NCBI RefSeq assembly: GCF_900105115.1
Contig: NZ_FNRV01000001.1
Coordinates: 3,457,501-3,521,500 of the forward strand
Length of the DNA stretch: 64,000 nt
From: Pseudomonas mohnii
GTDB lineage: Bacteria > Pseudomonadota > Gammaproteobacteria > Pseudomonadales > Pseudomonadaceae
Reading direction: 5' to 3'
Each line of letters opens with the position of its first letter. Positions within the stretch are counted from its first letter, which is position 1. The position numbers and the translations under genes are program-made. Shown piece by piece: positions 1 to 8,038 of this stretch. The notes below the pieces were generated by a model. That model worked only from the letters and a program-made list of their open reading frames with translations. It searched no databases and was not told the origin of the DNA.

Positions 1-871
1 CCAGTGCCGCCAGTTCAAGCAGCAGGTCCTTGATGTGCAGCAAGCCGACGAACTCCTGGCGCTCGCTGTCGTACACCGGATAACGGCTGAACTTGTGACG
101 ACGGAACATCGCCAGGATTTCCTTGAGGGGGGCGTTGAACTCCAGTGTCACCAGGTCTTCGCGGGAGTTGGCCCAGTCGACCACCTCCAGTTCGCCCATT
201 TCCACCGCCGAAGCCAATACGCGCATGCCTTGGTCGCTCGGGTCCTGGCCACGGCTGGAGTGCAGGATCAGTTTCAGTTCTTCGCGGCTGTAGTGATGCT
301 CGTGATGCGGGCCGGGCTCGCCCTGGCCAGCGATGCGCAGGATCGCGTTGGCGCTGGCGTTGAGCAAGTAGATCGCCGGGTACATGGCCCAGTAGAACAG
401 GTACAGCGGCACGGCGGTCCACAGCGACAGCAGCTCGGGCTTGCGGATGGCCCAGGATTTCGGGGCCAGTTCGCCGACCACGATGTGCAGGTACGAGATG
501 ACAAAAAACGCAGCGAAGAACGAAACGCCTTTGATCACTTCGGCCGACTGCACGCCGACGGCGTCGAGCAGCGGTTCGAGGATGTGCGCGAACGCCGGTT
601 CGCCGACCCAGCCGAGGCCCAGGGAGGCGAGGGTGATGCCCAATTGGCACGCCGACAGGTAGGCATCGAGCTGGCTGTGCACGGTCCGCAGGATCTGCCC
701 GCGCCAGCCGTGTTGTTCAGCGATGGCTTCGACCCGGGTCGAGCGCAATTTGACCATGGCAAATTCCGCCGCAACGAAAAAACCGTTGAGCAACACCAGG
801 ATCAGAGCAAAAAGAATCATGCCGAAGTCGGCGAATAGTGTGGCGAGGGTCAAACCAGGGGAAGGGTCCAT
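1..871 (-). CDS. CNNM/CBS-domain transporter-like protein (CorC/HlyC 'hemolysin' family), 3' end outside window
   Basis: Reads leftward from an ATG at 869-871 and is still open at base 1, so about 290 N-terminal residues are present and the C-terminus is missing. The N-terminal part is the membrane CNNM (DUF21) domain: the first hydrophobic helix covers about residues 14-34, then further hydrophobic helices with conserved 'GxxLASLGLGW' and 'VVGELAPKS' segments. A CBS domain begins near residue 230 ('GQDPSDQGMRVLASAVEMGE', then 'RYPVYD' and 'FVGLLHIKDLL'). Family members are linked to Mg2+/Co2+ export; the old name hemolysin is historical. It lies next to phoR and is read in the same direction. 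Family call is firm, the transported ion is not known. Confidence 0.88.
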   Translation of the reverse strand, partial: MDPSPGLTLATLFADFGMILFALILVLLNGFFVAAEFAMVKLRSTRVEAIAEQHGWRGQILRTVHSQLDAYLSACQLGITLASLGLGWVGEPAFAHILEPLLDAVGVQSAEVIKGVSFFAAFFVISYLHIVVGELAPKSWAIRKPELLSLWTAVPLYLFYWAMYPAIYLLNASANAILRIAGQGEPGPHHEHHYSREELKLILHSSRGQDPSDQGMRVLASAVEMGELEVVDWANSREDLVTLEFNAPLKEILAMFRRHKFSRYPVYDSERQEFVGLLHIKDLLLELAAL

Positions 872-910
872 GATGGAGTTTTGCGGGTTCCGTGTATTCG
901 AAAGGAAAGA

Positions 911-960
911 AAAAGTGGGCCTGAAAGGCAGGCACAAGTCAGCCAATGTAGCGGCTGACT
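911..960 (-). terminator. Possible terminator downstream of phoR
   Basis: Two small dyads lie between phoR and the next gene. Bases 937-944 pair with 953-960 (8 bp), and 919-923 pair with 929-933 (GCCTG/CAGGC). Read on the minus strand the second is followed by a short U-rich stretch (CCACTTTTTC). This could end phoBR transcription, but the stems are weak. Confidence 0.4.
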
Positions 961-982
961 CAGCGATTGCCTAGTACTGCCA

Positions 983-2305
983 TCAGTCCGTTGGACTAAT
1001 GACTCTGGATTTGCTGACCTGGGCGGGGGCGAAATGGCAGGTAAAAGTGCTCCCGTGCCCCGGCACGCTGCTGATTTCCATTCGTGCGCGGTGCCGCAGC
1101 AGCACGTGTTTGACGATCGCCAGCCCCAACCCGGTGCCGCCGGTATTGGAGTTGCGACTGGAGTCAACGCGATAGAAGCGTTCGGTCAGGCGCGGCAAGT
1201 GTTTGCTGTCGATGCCGATCCCGGAGTCCTGCACGCTCAAGTGTGCGCCTTGTTCATCGCCCCACCAGCGTATGCGGATGTTGCCTTCGGCCTGGGTGTA
1301 CTTGACCGCGTTGAACACCAGGTTGGAAAAAGCGCTGCGCAGTTCGGCTTCGCTGCCCTTGAGCAGAATCGTCGGGTCGGCTTCCAGGGTGATGTGCTGG
1401 TTTTTCTGGCCGGAGAGCTGCTGAGCGTCACTCTTGATCGACTGCAACAGGCCATCGATGGCCACTGGCTGGTTATCCGATGGGTAATCGGTCGCTTCGA
1501 GCTTGGCCAGCAGCAGCAAGTCATTGAGCAGCGTCTGCATGCGCCCGCCTTGTTGCTGCATTTGCTGCAAGGCGCGACTCCAGCGCGGGTTCACGTCCTC
1601 GACGTTGTCGAGCAGGGTTTCCAGGTAGCCGCATATCACCGTCAGGGGTGTGCGTAATTCATGGGAAACGTTGGCGATGAAGTCTTTGCGCATCTGTTCG
1701 AGCTGATGGATGCGTGTGACGTCGCGTACCAGCATCAGGTGCTCGTTGTTGCCGTAGCGGGTGATGTACAGCTGAATACGCATCCGGTCGTTGGTCGGCG
1801 AAGGGATTTCCAGCGGCTCGGCGTAGCTGTCCTGCTCGAAGTATTCCTTGAAGCGCGGGTGGCGCACCAGGTTGGTCACCGGCTGACCGCTGTCCTGTGG
1901 CGTCTTGAGGCCCAGCAAGGTTTCGGCGGCGCGGTTCCACCATTCCAGGTTGCCGTCGCTGTCGAGCATGACCACCGCATCTTTCAATGCGGCGGTGGAT
2001 TCCTGAACCCGGTCGATCACCGCTTGCAACCGCCCGCGCACTCGCTGATCGCGACGCTGCAGGTGATAGATGCTGTCAAACACTTCGCCCCACAGGCCAT
2101 AGCCATCGGGCGGGGCTTCATCGGGTTGGTGCAGGCGCAGCCACTCGTGCAGGCGCAGCAGTTGCTTGAGGGTCCAGGCCAGGTAAAGGCCCAGGCCCGC
2201 GGCGAGGCTCCAGCCGTAGTAGCCGCTGATCAAACCGATCACCAGGCAGGCGGTGACCAGTAGCAGCATGTGGCGAATCAGGGTTCCATGCCAGTTTTGG
2301 TTCAA
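983..2305 (-). CDS. phoR: Phosphate-regulon sensor histidine kinase PhoR
   Basis: 440 residues, as expected for PhoR. Two hydrophobic segments lie at about residues 11-30 and 33-50, followed by a charged linker and a PAS domain (about 95-195). The HisKA motif 'NVSHELRTPL' gives the phosphorylated His at residue 215, and the HATPase domain has the N box (about residue 330), 'DSGIGID' and 'GGTGLGLAIVKH'. It senses phosphate limitation through the Pst/PhoU complex and phosphorylates PhoB. The start is a TTG at 2303-2305, with AGGA about 8 bases upstream; the next in-frame Met is residue 13. It follows phoB after about 100 bases of repetitive sequence rich in AAGCTGCAAG-like words. Confidence 0.96.
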   Translation of the reverse strand: MNQNWHGTLIRHMLLLVTACLVIGLISGYYGWSLAAGLGLYLAWTLKQLLRLHEWLRLHQPDEAPPDGYGLWGEVFDSIYHLQRRDQRVRGRLQAVIDRVQESTAALKDAVVMLDSDGNLEWWNRAAETLLGLKTPQDSGQPVTNLVRHPRFKEYFEQDSYAEPLEIPSPTNDRMRIQLYITRYGNNEHLMLVRDVTRIHQLEQMRKDFIANVSHELRTPLTVICGYLETLLDNVEDVNPRWSRALQQMQQQGGRMQTLLNDLLLLAKLEATDYPSDNQPVAIDGLLQSIKSDAQQLSGQKNQHITLEADPTILLKGSEAELRSAFSNLVFNAVKYTQAEGNIRIRWWGDEQGAHLSVQDSGIGIDSKHLPRLTERFYRVDSSRNSNTGGTGLGLAIVKHVLLRHRARMEISSVPGHGSTFTCHFAPAQVSKSRVISPTD

Positions 2306-2406
2306 GGGGGCGTCCTAGCGCAGCTTCAAGTTTCTAGCCGCAAGCTGCAAGTTATAGCGGGCTGTGCTTCTGCTTGCCGCTTAAAGCTTGGCGCTTGCAA
2401 CTGCTT
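2306..2406. repeat. Low-complexity AAGCTTGCAGC-type spacer between phoB and phoR
   Basis: The gap between phoB and phoR is made of imperfect direct and inverted copies of words such as CTTCAAG, CGCAAGCTGCAAG, GCTTGCCGCTTAAAGCTTG and GGCGCTTGCAACTG. This repeat style is common between Pseudomonas genes. I see no gene in it. It could fold into stems that lower phoR expression relative to phoB. Confidence 0.5.
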
Positions 2407-3096
2407 TTATGCCTTTGTAGAGAACCGGTAGCCGGTTCCGCGCACGGTTTGTACCAGGTTTTCGTAGGCGTCGCCGAGGGCTTTGCGCAGGCGGCGGATG
2501 TGCACATCGACGGTGCGCTCTTCGACATAGACATTGCCGCCCCAGACCTGATCCAGCAACTGGCCGCGCGTGTAGGCGCGTTCCTGGTGGGTCATGAAGA
2601 ATTGCAGCAGGCGGTATTCGGTCGGCCCCATTTCGGCCGGTTTGCCGTCGATGGTCACGCGGTGGCCGATCGGGTCCAACAGCAGGCCACCGACTTCAAT
2701 CGGCGCTTCGCCATCGGTAGGACCGGCGCGGCGCAGCACGGCTTTGAGGCGCGCGACCAACTCACGGGGGGAAAAAGGTTTGGTGATGTAATCGTCGGCA
2801 CCGACTTCCAGGCCCTGGATCTTGTTGTCCTCTTCGCCCTTGGCGGTGAGCATGATGATCGGGATATCACCGGTCAGTTCATCGCGCTTGAGGCGGCGGG
2901 CCAATTCGATGCCGGAGGTGCCGGGCAGCATCCAGTCGAGCAGGATCAAGTCCGGTTTGCGGTCGACGATAATGGCGTGGGCCTGCTGGGAGTTCTCGGC
3001 CTCCAGGCAGTCATAGCCGGCCATTTCCAACGCAACGGCGATCATTTCGCGAATAGGCGCTTCGTCGTCGACGATCAGAATGCTCCTGCCAACCAT
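2407..3096 (-). CDS. phoB: Phosphate-regulon response regulator PhoB
   Basis: 229 residues. The N-terminal receiver domain has the acidic pair in 'IVDDEAP' and the phospho-acceptor Asp54 in '[10 protein letters not shown]', with Lys in '[14 protein letters not shown]'. The C-terminal OmpR/PhoB winged helix (about 130-229) includes '[14 protein letters not shown]', the recognition-helix region '[17 protein letters not shown]' and 'VRGTGYRF'. Phosphorylated PhoB activates Pho-box promoters when phosphate is scarce. phoR lies about 100 bases downstream, and a good Pho box with a well-spaced -10 element sits upstream, pointing to autoregulation. Confidence 0.97.
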   Translation of the reverse strand: MVGRSILIVDDEAPIREMIAVALEMAGYDCLEAENSQQAHAIIVDRKPDLILLDWMLPGTSGIELARRLKRDELTGDIPIIMLTAKGEEDNKIQGLEVGADDYITKPFSPRELVARLKAVLRRAGPTDGEAPIEVGGLLLDPIGHRVTIDGKPAEMGPTEYRLLQFFMTHQERAYTRGQLLDQVWGGNVYVEERTVDVHIRRLRKALGDAYENLVQTVRGTGYRFSTKA

Positions 3097-3133
3097 GCCT
3101 TAATCCTCTTGTCATTTAACTGTCTTGCGCCGC

Positions 3134-3167
3134 ATTAGATAACGGAATTATTGCAGTCGTGTGACAG
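3134..3167 (-). promoter_or_regulatory. Pho box and -10 element of the phoBR promoter
   Basis: On the minus strand bases 3167-3150 read CTGTCAC-ACGA-CTGCAAT, two 7-base half-sites separated by 4 bases, against the PhoB consensus CTGTCAT-N4-CTGTCAT. Exactly 10 bases further downstream is TCTAAT (3139-3134), a good -10. This spacing, with the Pho box replacing the -35, is that of PhoB-activated sigma-70 promoters. The phoB ATG follows about 38 bases later. Confidence 0.8.
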
Positions 3168-3248
3168 TATTTTAGTCGCCCGGCGATCGTCGTGAACCTG
3201 AACTAAGCTCTAAGTCCGAATCCTGACAACCGCAAAAGGAAGGTTTCC

Positions 3249-3635
3249 ATGAATTACATCGCTCAATCCTGGAAGGCGTTACTGGTAACGGCCGTGCTAA
3301 CGCTGCCGACCCTGGCGCTCGCCGCTGAACCGGTGATGATGAAAGACGGCATGATGGTCGACCATAAAGGCATGACCGTGTACACGTTCGACAAGGACTC
3401 AGGCGGCAAGTCGATGTGTAATGGTGACTGCGCGAAGAACTGGCCACCCATGATGGCTCCGGCCGGCGCCAAGGCCGAAGGCAAATTTACGCCCATCAAG
3501 CGCGATGACGGCATGATGCAGTGGGCGTATGACGGTAAGCCGCTGTACACCTTTGTGAAGGACGAAAAACCTGGAGAAATGAAGGGTGACGGCATGAAAG
3601 ACGTCTGGCACGTCGTTCACCAGTCGCAGAAGTAA
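3249..3635 (+). CDS. Small periplasmic protein of the COG4315 (Yx(F/W/Y)xxD repeat) family
   Basis: 128 residues with a Sec signal peptide (basic start, hydrophobic 10-22, likely cleavage after 'LALA' at about 25). There is no lipobox Cys, so the mature protein should be free in the periplasm. Two copies of the family motif are visible: 'VYTFDKD' and 'LYTFVKD'. A short Cys pair lies in 'SMCNGDCAKNW'. Homologues are usually annotated as conserved lipoprotein or hypothetical; the function is unknown. A GGAAGG ribosome site precedes the ATG. It is divergent from phoB and stands alone. Confidence 0.85.
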   Translation: MNYIAQSWKALLVTAVLTLPTLALAAEPVMMKDGMMVDHKGMTVYTFDKDSGGKSMCNGDCAKNWPPMMAPAGAKAEGKFTPIKRDDGMMQWAYDGKPLYTFVKDEKPGEMKGDGMKDVWHVVHQSQK

Positions 3636-3646
3636 CCAACGTGATC

Positions 3647-3675
3647 CGCCCCCGCATGAATGCTCTGCGGGGGCG
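3647..3675. terminator. GC-rich hairpin between convergent genes (3635 end and ubiA end)
   Basis: CGCCCCCGCA (3647-3656) pairs perfectly with TGCGGGGGCG (3666-3675) around a 9-base loop. It sits between two convergent genes and is likely a bidirectional terminator, although neither side has a clear U-run. Confidence 0.5.
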
Positions 3676-3689
3676 ATATCAATCCTGTC

Positions 3690-4580
3690 TCAGCGCAACC
3701 CGTAATCCAGCACGATCCCGACGAAAATCGCCAGCCCGGCCCAGTGATTGTGCAAAAACGCCTTGAAACAGCGCATCCGGTCCTTGTCGCGGGTGTACCA
3801 GAACTCCCAGGCGAAGCAGGCTGCCGCCACCGCCAACCCGAGGTGGAACCAGCCACCGAGCTCGAATTTCGAACCCGCCAGCAACAGACAACCCAGCGCC
3901 AATCCTTGCAGGGTCAGGATGATCACCCGGTCCGCTTCGCCAAACAGTATCGCCGTGGACTTCACGCCGATCTTCAGATCGTCGTCGCGGTCGGTCATTG
4001 CGTAATAGGTGTCGTAGCCCACTGTCCACATCAGGTTGGCGATGTATAGCAGCCACGCCGCTGCCGGCAAATCACCGGTTTCGGCTGTGAATGCCATCGG
4101 CATGCCCCAGGAAAACGCCGCGCCCAACACCACCTGCGGGTAATAGGTGTAGCGCTTCATGAACGGGTAAGTGAAGGCCAGCGCCAGGCCGCCAAGTGAC
4201 AGCCAGATCGTGGTCGCATTGGTGCACAGCACCAGCAGGAAACTCACCCCCATCAGCAGCGCAAAGAACACCAACGCTTCCTTGGAGCTGATCTTGCCGC
4301 TCGCCAGTGGGCGCTGTGCGGTGCGTTTCACATGGCCATCGACCTTGCGGTCGGCCCAATCGTTGATCACGCAGCCACCGGCGCGAGTCAGCACCACGCC
4401 AAGGACAAAAATCACGATGTTGGCCAGCGACGGCGAGCCCTTGCCGGCAATCCACAGCGCCCACAACGTTGGCCACAGCAACAGATAGATGCCGATTGGC
4501 TTGTCCATGCGCGTCAGCTGAATGAAATCCCAGGCCCGTGGGTTCAAGCGGTTCAGGGACTTGAGCAGGCTCTGGTACAT
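3690..4580 (-). CDS. ubiA: 4-hydroxybenzoate polyprenyltransferase UbiA
   Basis: 296 residues, the usual UbiA length. Integral membrane enzyme that attaches the polyprenyl tail to 4-hydroxybenzoate in ubiquinone synthesis. Both Asp-rich motifs that hold Mg2+-diphosphate are present: '[12 protein letters not shown]' and '[13 protein letters not shown]'. Many hydrophobic helices follow. The ATG at 4578-4580 was chosen because it overlaps the ubiC stop by one base (TGATG); a longer frame running into ubiC is not plausible. Cotranscribed with ubiC, which makes its substrate. Confidence 0.97.
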   Translation of the reverse strand: MYQSLLKSLNRLNPRAWDFIQLTRMDKPIGIYLLLWPTLWALWIAGKGSPSLANIVIFVLGVVLTRAGGCVINDWADRKVDGHVKRTAQRPLASGKISSKEALVFFALLMGVSFLLVLCTNATTIWLSLGGLALAFTYPFMKRYTYYPQVVLGAAFSWGMPMAFTAETGDLPAAAWLLYIANLMWTVGYDTYYAMTDRDDDLKIGVKSTAILFGEADRVIILTLQGLALGCLLLAGSKFELGGWFHLGLAVAAACFAWEFWYTRDKDRMRCFKAFLHNHWAGLAIFVGIVLDYGLR

Positions 4581-5143
4581 CAGCAATTCTCCGGATGGGC
4601 GCGGGCGGCGTTCCACAGGGTCGGCAGGAAAATCTCGGCCACCAGCACGCTCAAGGTGCCACGGTCGAACCGTGAGCGGCGGCCCCATAGCTCAGGCGAC
4701 TGGACCTCGTTCGGCAGCCACGCTTGAGGATAGTGGCAAACCTCGATGGCCCGGCGCTGGAAGGCGTGATCGCAAAACAGCAATTCGCCCAGGGAGCGGC
4801 TGCCCAATTCGTCCATGTGCAAGCCGTCGCCCTGCAATGCACTGCGCGAGGCCACGCTGCGGGCAAACACCCACGCCTCGCCGTGACCGCGCAGGTACAC
4901 CTCGCGAACCCAGCCCTCACTGCCGTCGGCCAGATCCAGCGCGGCGCATTCGTCGGCGCGCAGGGTCTGCCAGCCTTCGAACAGCGGCGTAACGCTGAAG
5001 CCGTCATTCGACAAGCGGGTCAGGCGGCGGGTCAGCGAACCTTCGTCGAATAGCCAGTCGAGGGTAGACGTATCGGGGAGGGGCGTCAGTTGGCTTTGAG
5101 GAAGCCAGAGCGGGGCCGGGCAAGCGGATTTTGAGTGCGGCAC
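4580..5143 (-). CDS. ubiC: Chorismate pyruvate-lyase UbiC
   Basis: 187 residues. Converts chorismate to 4-hydroxybenzoate plus pyruvate, the first committed step of ubiquinone synthesis, in the cytoplasm. Family signatures include '[20 protein letters not shown]' with the substrate-contacting Arg and the C-terminal 'LWGRRSRF' followed by 'LLVAEIFLP'-like sequence ('[12 protein letters not shown]'). Its stop codon overlaps the ubiA start. It is divergent from the rubredoxin gene, with about 200 bases between them. Confidence 0.96.
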   Translation of the reverse strand: MPHSKSACPAPLWLPQSQLTPLPDTSTLDWLFDEGSLTRRLTRLSNDGFSVTPLFEGWQTLRADECAALDLADGSEGWVREVYLRGHGEAWVFARSVASRSALQGDGLHMDELGSRSLGELLFCDHAFQRRAIEVCHYPQAWLPNEVQSPELWGRRSRFDRGTLSVLVAEIFLPTLWNAARAHPENC

Positions 5144-5343
5144 AGTGAGTCATTATTGGCAGCAAAGGAGGCGGCGAGCTTAACATGTCAGCTCATGAAT
5201 TTGAGTGATCTGGCCGCCCGTTGCGCCGAACAGGCTTGCATCTGCGCGGCCCCATCAGTACAAAACGCCCTGAGCCGGACGGCAGCGCTGCAACCATCGA
5301 CCGTTCGCGCCGGTAAAAGCCTGAATCCTGAGGAAGTACCTGA

Positions 5344-5511
5344 ATGAAAAAGTGGCAATGTGTGGTCTGCGGCCTGATCTACAACGAAGCCGACGGCTGG
5401 CCGGATGACGGCATCGCGCCGGGCACCTTGTGGCAGGACGTACCCGAAGACTGGCTGTGCCCGGATTGCGGCGTCGGCAAAATGGATTTCGAAATGATCG
5501 AAATCAACTAA
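5344..5511 (+). CDS. rubA: Rubredoxin
   Basis: 55 residues, the normal size. The four iron-binding cysteines are Cys6/Cys9 ('CVVCG') and Cys39/Cys42 ('CPDCG'), with the 'DDGIAPGT' and '[11 protein letters not shown]' segments typical of AlkG2/RubA-type rubredoxins. It is a one-electron carrier that takes electrons from the reductase encoded just downstream and passes them to partners such as alkane hydroxylase or oxidative-stress enzymes. Spacing to the reductase gene is 21 bases, so they form an operon. P. aeruginosa has two rubredoxin genes here; only one is seen in this window. Confidence 0.96.
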   Translation: MKKWQCVVCGLIYNEADGWPDDGIAPGTLWQDVPEDWLCPDCGVGKMDFEMIEIN

Positions 5512-5532
5512 AACACCTGGAAGGAGTAAGGA

Positions 5533-6681
5533 ATGAACGCACCTGTCGTGATCGTCGGCACCGGACTGGCGGGCTACAACCTGGCCCGCGAGTTTCGCAA
5601 ACTCGATGGCGAAACCCCGCTGCTGCTGATTACCGCCGATGACGGGCGCTCCTACTCCAAGCCGATGCTCTCCACCGGTTTCGGCAAAAACAAAGACGCC
5701 GATGGCCTGAGCATGGCAGAACCCGGCACCATGGCCGAGCAGTTGAAAGCCGAAGTGCGCACCCACACGCGCATCAGTGGTATCGACCCGGGCCACAAGC
5801 GCCTGTGGATCGGCGAAGAAGCGGTGTACTACCGTGACCTGATCCTGGCCTGGGGCGCAGAAACCGTGCGCGTGCCCATCGAAGGTGATGCGGCGGACTG
5901 CGTATTCCCGATCAACGACCTCGAAGACTACGCACGCTTTCGCGCCGCAGCGGCCGGCAAGCGTCGGGTGTTGTTGCTCGGCGCCGGCCTGATCGGCTGC
6001 GAGTTCGCCAACGACCTCAGTCTGGGCGGCTACGAGGTGCAACTGGTGGCGCCGTGCGAACAAGTCATGCCGACCCTGCTGCACCCGGCGGCGGCTGCGG
6101 CGGTGCAGGCCGGGCTGGAAAGCCTCGGCGCACGCTTCCACCTCGGGCCGGTGCTCAATCGCCTGCAGCGCGTCGCTGATGGGCTGGAGGCGCACCTGTC
6201 CGATGGTCAGGTGATCCCGTGCGACGTGGTCGTGTCGGCCATTGGCCTGCGTCCGCGCATCGACCTGGCCGCCGCTGCCGGCGTGCAAGTCAATCGCGGC
6301 ATCGTGGTCAACCGCCACCTGCAAACTTCCCACGCCAACATCTACGCCCTGGGCGACTGTGCCGAGGTCGATGGGCTGAACCTGTTGTACGTAATGCCCC
6401 TGATGAGCTGTGCGAGAGCGCTGGCCCAGACCCTCGCCGGCAACCCGACGACGGTCACTTATGGCCCGATGCCCATCACCGTCAAAACCCCGGTGTGCCC
6501 ATTGGTGGTGTCCCCGCCGCCACGCGGCACGGAGGGCGTTTGGACCGTCGAAGGGCAGGGCGCCGACATCAAGGTGTTATGCCGCGATGCCGGCGGCAAA
6601 CTGCTCGGTTATGCCCTGACAGGCGCGGCGGTGACGGAAAAAATGGCCCTGAACAAAGAACTTCCGGCGCTGCTGGCGTAA
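5533..6681 (+). CDS. Rubredoxin-NAD(+) reductase (FAD-dependent)
   Basis: 382 residues with the two-dinucleotide-fold plan of the pyridine nucleotide-disulfide reductase family. The N-terminal FAD site is '[16 protein letters not shown]', the NAD site is '[16 protein letters not shown]' near residue 150, and the second FAD contact is '[13 protein letters not shown]' near residue 270. It reduces the rubredoxin encoded 21 bases upstream using NADH. There is no redox-active CxxxxC, as expected for rubredoxin or ferredoxin reductases. A GGAAGGAG ribosome site precedes the ATG. Called alkT/rubB in other species. Confidence 0.93.
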   Translation: MNAPVVIVGTGLAGYNLAREFRKLDGETPLLLITADDGRSYSKPMLSTGFGKNKDADGLSMAEPGTMAEQLKAEVRTHTRISGIDPGHKRLWIGEEAVYYRDLILAWGAETVRVPIEGDAADCVFPINDLEDYARFRAAAAGKRRVLLLGAGLIGCEFANDLSLGGYEVQLVAPCEQVMPTLLHPAAAAAVQAGLESLGARFHLGPVLNRLQRVADGLEAHLSDGQVIPCDVVVSAIGLRPRIDLAAAAGVQVNRGIVVNRHLQTSHANIYALGDCAEVDGLNLLYVMPLMSCARALAQTLAGNPTTVTYGPMPITVKTPVCPLVVSPPPRGTEGVWTVEGQGADIKVLCRDAGGKLLGYALTGAAVTEKMALNKELPALLA

Positions 6682-6841
6682 ATACCGGTCGTTCTGTCGG
6701 AATCACCCCCCTTTTGCCCATACATTGGCCGCGCCGACACTGGCGCGGCTCCTCGCTGCGTGCCATCCTCACTCCCGTCTGCCGCAGAGTAGAGCACCTG
6801 CGGCGCTTTGGGCGCTGCTCCGCAGAGAGCAGCACGGACAT

Positions 6842-6849
6842 AACAACAA
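6842..6849 (+). promoter_or_regulatory. AANAANAA (Hfq/Crc-type) motif in the HU leader
   Basis: AACAACAA followed by more A residues ends 26 bases before the HU start codon. In Pseudomonas, A-rich AANAANAA motifs near the ribosome site are bound by Hfq with Crc. A motif match only. Confidence 0.3.
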
Positions 6850-6875
6850 AAAACCGTCAAAGGGGCTTCACTAAT

Positions 6876-7151
6876 ATGCGTAAACCAGAACTCGCCGCAG
6901 CAATTGCTGAAAAAGCAGACCTCACCAAAGAGCAGGCCAACCGCGTTCTCAACGCCGTTCTCGAAGAAATCACCGGCGCCCTGCACCGCAAAGACAGCGT
7001 CACGCTGGTAGGTTTCGGCACCTTCCTGCAACGCCACCGCGGCGCCCGCACCGGCAAAAACCCGCAAACCGGTGAGCCCGTCAAAATCAAGGCCAGCAAC
7101 ACCGTTGCGTTCAAGCCAGGCAAATCGTTGAAAGACAGCGTCAATCCGTAA
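6876..7151 (+). CDS. HU-family DNA-binding protein
   Basis: 91 residues. Starts 'MRKPELAAAIAEKADLTKEQ', with the helix-helix-beta core and the DNA-binding arm region 'GFGTFLQRHRGARTGKNPQT' and 'KIKASNTVAFKPGKSLKD'. HU/IHF proteins bend and compact DNA as dimers. The arm and tail fit HU better than IhfA/B. An in-frame extension upstream is ruled out because the spacing and GGGG ribosome site suit the ATG at 6876. A strong terminator follows at 7195. It is downstream of the rubredoxin operon but about 195 bases away, so probably has its own promoter. Confidence 0.94.
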   Translation: MRKPELAAAIAEKADLTKEQANRVLNAVLEEITGALHRKDSVTLVGFGTFLQRHRGARTGKNPQTGEPVKIKASNTVAFKPGKSLKDSVNP

Positions 7152-7194
7152 TCCGTCGCCATACCCTGCGTAGCAGGGGAGCCGAACAAAGAAT

Positions 7195-7228
7195 GGGCAC
7201 GCCAACCAGGTTGGGTGCCCATTTTTTT
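7195..7228 (+). terminator. Intrinsic terminator of the HU gene
   Basis: GGGCAC (7195-7200) pairs with GTGCCC (7215-7220), with an inner CAAC/GTTG pair around CAG. A run of seven T follows at 7222-7228. Confidence 0.85.
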
Positions 7229-7552
7229 GGTTTTCGCGCCATCCCGGAAATTGATAACACATCACCTGTAGGGGCGAGCTTGCTCGCGATGGTCGTTAAC
7301 GATAACGCGTGTGGACTGGATAAACGCGGCGCACGTGAGGTCATCGCCGGCAAGCCGGCTCCTACAGAATGTGTTTCGTTTGGTGTGGGAATGACGTGGC
7401 GAGTGGTCTGGCAGAAGGCTTTAATAATTGTGACTTGGTAGTCATCGTGCCGCTAATGGTTATGATCTCCTCCTAATGAAACTGGATACTGGCGTTATGG
7501 CTTGAAGCCGTTAAACTGCCCCGGCCGTTCATTTTCTTTTTGAGGCTTGCGC
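7229..7552. other. Gene-free stretch upstream of the 7553 gene
   Basis: About 320 bases without a gene. The first half carries a REPIN (7267-7366). The remainder, up to the ribosome site GAGG at 7542, has no convincing promoter or coding frame that I can recognise. Confidence 0.5.
7267..7366. repeat. REPIN (two REP elements facing each other)
   Basis: TGTAGGGGCGAGCTTGCTCG starts at 7267, and the inverted arm ending CAAGCCGGCTCCTACA ends at 7366. The two REP palindromes enclose about 50 bases of spacer, the usual Pseudomonas REPIN layout. Confidence 0.85.
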
Positions 7553-7942
7553 ATGAAATTTCGTTTTCTGCTGTGGATGCTGGGTTTGTTGATGGGCAAG
7601 GCCAGTCGGACCAATCCTGCGTTTCAGCAGCAGTTGGGCGACAAGGAGTTGGTGTTTCAGCTGCAGACCCTGGACGGGAAAGTGGCGCGGCATTTCCGGG
7701 TGAAGGATCAGCGCATTACCAGCAAGGCCGGTGTGTATGCCGAGCCTGCGTTTGCCATTGCCTTTAAAGACGCGGCGTATGGCTTTGCCACGATGCAGGC
7801 GAAGAACAAGCAGTTGGCGTTCATGACGGGTATTCAGGACAAGTCGATTCAGATCAAGGGCAACCCGGCGCTGGTGATCTGGTTCCAGGGGTTGACCAAG
7901 TATTTGAAGCCGAAGAAGGCCAAGGCTACTGCCAAGGTTTGA
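7553..7942 (+). CDS. Conserved hypothetical protein, SCP2-like fold suspected
   Basis: 129 residues. Starts 'MKFRFLLWMLGLLMGKASRT', a short basic and hydrophobic N-terminus, then a small alpha/beta domain: 'GKVARHFRVKDQRITSKAG', 'FAIAFKDAAYGFATM', 'KSIQIKGNPALVIWFQGLTK' and a Lys-rich tail. The alternation resembles SCP2 sterol-carrier-like domains, which is inference. Known as a conserved Pseudomonas protein near HU and recG; its role is not known. The ATG at 7553 was preferred over the TTG at 7547 because GAGG at 7542-7545 is 7 bases upstream of it. Confidence 0.75.
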   Translation: MKFRFLLWMLGLLMGKASRTNPAFQQQLGDKELVFQLQTLDGKVARHFRVKDQRITSKAGVYAEPAFAIAFKDAAYGFATMQAKNKQLAFMTGIQDKSIQIKGNPALVIWFQGLTKYLKPKKAKATAKV

Positions 7943-7968
7943 GTGGGTCAGTCAGACCGAGTTGAATC

Positions 7969-8035
7969 CATCGCGGGCAAGCCCGCTCCCACAGGGATCA
8001 CCTAAATCCTGTGGGGGCGTGGCTTGCCCGCGATG
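7969..8035. repeat. REPIN
   Basis: CATCGCGGGCAAGCCCGCTC begins at 7969 and is followed after a 14-base spacer by the inverted copy ending GGCTTGCCCGCGATG at 8035. It lies between convergent genes. Confidence 0.85.
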
Positions 8036-8038
8036 CTT

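Noticed and set aside
5188..6333. Long minus-strand frame opposite the rubredoxin reductase
   Set aside because: His- and Gln-rich translation without motifs; the plus-strand enzyme has all dinucleotide-binding signatures.
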